A stretch of 24,178 nucleotides of DNA from Bacteroidota bacterium (lineage in GTDB: Bacteria > Bacteroidota > Bacteroidia > Chitinophagales > Chitinophagaceae). The stretch covers positions 1-24,178 of the forward strand of contig JAEZDC010000063.1 in the NCBI GenBank assembly GCA_023429825.1, written 5' to 3'. The first letter of the stretch is position 1; each line of letters begins with the position of its first letter. Below, in pieces: positions 23,701 through 24,178 of this stretch. The translations under genes and the position numbers were made by a program. The notes under the pieces were generated by a model. The model made no database searches. It was not told where the DNA came from and was given only the letters and a program-made list of their open reading frames with translations.

Positions 23701-24178
23701 ACGTTCTCGGTAAGGTTCTTCCAGATACCCGATGCACCTGGTACCGAAGCCTGTCCACCCAATCGACCTTCAACTCCCACCTCTCTCGCCACGTTCGTTA
23801 CCTGGTCGGCGAAGGTTGCAAGTGTATCGATCATCTCGTTGATTGTTTCTGTCAACTGCGCCACCTCACCTCGTGATACGATGGATAGTTTTTGTTTCAG
23901 GTTACCAGTCGCCACGGCAGTCACAACCTTTGCGATACCCCGCACCTGGTTGGTTAGGTTAGAGGCCATGTTATTTACTGAGTCGGTCAAATCTTTCCAT
24001 GTACCTGCCACACCTTGTACCTCGGCCTGTCCACCCAGTTTACCCTCTGTACCTACCTCTCTCGCCACCCTCGTTACCTCGAAGGCGAATGAGTTCAACT
24101 GATCCACCATCGTGTTGATGGTTTTATTCAAGTCTATTATCTCACCTGGTACGTCGAACGTTACGTTTTTTGACAAGT
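20751..24178 (-). CDS. Multi-HAMP/GAF hybrid histidine kinase with three receivers; N-terminus beyond window
   Basis: Partial; 1141 residues seen and the frame is open through the right edge (numbering from 24176). In order: HAMP-type repeats (1-215, period 92 residues), linker, GAF domain (about 235-380), coiled coil (385-445), HisKA with H459 in ANMSHELRTPLN, HATPase with N575/N579, DTGIG at 621-625 and GGTGLGLS at 650-657, then three receivers: REC1 (752-868; D802 in TLDVKLPD, K851), REC2 (874-990; D925 in IIVDYMLPD, K977) and REC3 (1021-1140; D1072 in VLMDIMMPEMDG, K1124). All kinase and receiver residues look intact. The poly-HAMP plus HisKA/REC layout resembles fungal Nik1-type osmosensing kinases. 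No membrane segment is seen in this part. Followed after 20 bp by the second kinase. The TTG at 24176 is not taken as a start. Confidence 0.93.
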   Translation of the reverse strand, partial: LSKNVTFDVPGEIIDLNKTINTMVDQLNSFAFEVTRVAREVGTEGKLGGQAEVQGVAGTWKDLTDSVNNMASNLTNQVRGIAKVVTAVATGNLKQKLSIVSRGEVAQLTETINEMIDTLATFADQVTNVAREVGVEGRLGGQASVPGASGIWKNLTENVNQLAQNLTTQVRAISEVASAVTKGDLTQLIRVEAKGEVEELKDTINQMIANLRETTLRNQEQDWLKSNLAKFTQMLQGQKDLTTVTRRILSELAQVVNAQQGMFYILEQDENDDNKKLQLFSAYAYGEEQAITKEFALGQGLVGQCAVEKERILLTNVPKDYLKINSGLGEAAPVSVIVLPVLFETEIKAVIELATFGHFSETHLDFLNQLTESIGIVLNTIETNSRTEQLLEQSQSLTDELRRTNEELQDKAHLLVKQKEEVEAKNKEVEEARRSLEEKAEQLQLTSKYKSEFLANMSHELRTPLNSLLILAQQLYENHEGNLSEKQIRYAKTIHSCGDDLIQLINDILDLSKIESGYISTDFINVKFNEITSFVETTFKHVSESKNLRFGIEMDNKLPDTLETDIQRLNQILKNLLSNAFKFTEKGEVKLRIYEPNKRGWKFDNPSLDNAGRVVAFEIKDTGIGISKDKQNIIFEAFQQAEGSTSRKYGGTGLGLSISRGLAELLGGSIELESEPGKGSTFTLYLPIDYNPNIKKEKQSSLTVTEYKLDTADSSAIQSVPTVKLPERDLEGLNELINEVGDDRNNVATGDKVVLVVEDDVRFAKIMIEKGHEMGMKVVVASHFGEVFDLTNRFTPIAITLDVKLPDASGWKILDLFKNDVNLRHIPVHLISGEENRLLAMQRGARSFSLKPLKNEALSVLFNDIVDFHERKKKKLLIVEDNELDSSQIAKIMDNGEMIEIEIAETGKKALELIGEHAYDCIIVDYMLPDIGGLEFVTEINNIKKIHLTPVLIYSAKDFTPKEKTQLKQFANRILLKSVNSLEFLLEETVMQLHLNHKELMPEKRKIIENLRTREDVLANKTVLVVDDDVRNLFALTTAFERHNIKAITAESGQEAINILMENDEVDIVLMDIMMPEMDGYETTQKIRREHKNSKLPIIAVTAKAMKGDREKCIEAGASDYITKPVKIDQLLSLMRVWLYK
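23517..24068 (-). repeat. 276-bp tandem repeat coding for HAMP units
   Basis: Two direct repeat units of 92 codons (24068-23793 and 23792-23517) inside the hybrid kinase gene. The protein pattern VAREVGxEGxLGGQA recurs at residues 37-51 and 129-143. At DNA level the plus-strand 13-mer GCCTGTCCACCCA occurs at 23749-23761 and at 24025-24037, exactly 276 bp apart. The repeat probably continues past the right edge, where further HAMP units are expected. Confidence 0.85.

Noticed and set aside
1..24178. CRISPR arrays, tRNA or rRNA genes, insertion sequences, phage genes
   Set aside because: None seen: the only long direct repeats are the in-frame HAMP units, all spacers are under 250 bp, and no transposase or integrase motif appears on either strand.

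Overview
The window reads as a chromosomal, largely housekeeping region of a Gram-negative Bacteroidota bacterium, most likely of the Chitinophagaceae. This is inferred from gene content and style: the DUF3822-rsmD pair, the lipid A kinase LpxK, a DUF6498 membrane protein, an RMDN-like TPR protein, several sequences matching the Bacteroidota -7 consensus TAnnTTTG, no clear Shine-Dalgarno sequences and AT-rich spacers. There is no phage, transposon, CRISPR array, tRNA or rRNA. Taxonomy cannot be fixed from this sequence alone.

Layout. (1) Positions 1-7700, all minus strand: a tightly packed run transcribed DUF3822 actin-fold-like protein > rsmD > 5-formyl-THF cyclo-ligase > lpxK > RNase R > polyprenyl diphosphate synthase > APC amino acid permease (cut by the left edge). 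Junctions are ATGA overlaps, short gaps or a 38-bp coding overlap. (2) 7771-9135 plus: a MATE-family transporter, divergent from DUF3822. (3) 9132-10499 minus: folB > exported RMDN-like TPR protein > acyl-CoA-binding protein, with TAATG and TAAAATG junctions. (4) 10557-13574 plus: DUF6498 membrane protein, then DUF2130 coiled-coil protein and a YdjM-family membrane hydrolase 3 bp apart. (5) 13571-14749 minus: a two-HKD cardiolipin synthase/phospholipase D protein. (6) 14912-17710 plus: an exported M16 zinc metallopeptidase, ended by a clean intrinsic terminator. (7) 17952-19427 plus: a FAD-dependent amine-oxidase-type enzyme. (8) 19399-24178 minus: a two-gene signalling operon, a very large multi-HAMP/GAF hybrid histidine kinase (N-terminus beyond the right edge) followed by a receiver-first histidine kinase.

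How the genes fit together. The first operon mixes ribosome modification, RNA decay, folate salvage, lipid A synthesis and isoprenoid synthesis, so it looks like a growth-linked housekeeping unit rather than one pathway. The folB operon places two lipid- or acyl-related proteins of eukaryote-like type side by side. DUF2130 plus YdjM forms a small unit of unknown role; both families have features that could relate to DNA metabolism or stress. The two kinases carry four receiver domains with no HPt or DNA-binding output visible.

Nothing here is clearly a new defence or mobile system. The points most worth checking are a D-to-G change in the catalytic motif of RsmD, the acyl-CoA-binding/RMDN-like pair, the nuclease-like residues of DUF2130 beside YdjM, and the overlapping ends of all three convergent gene pairs.
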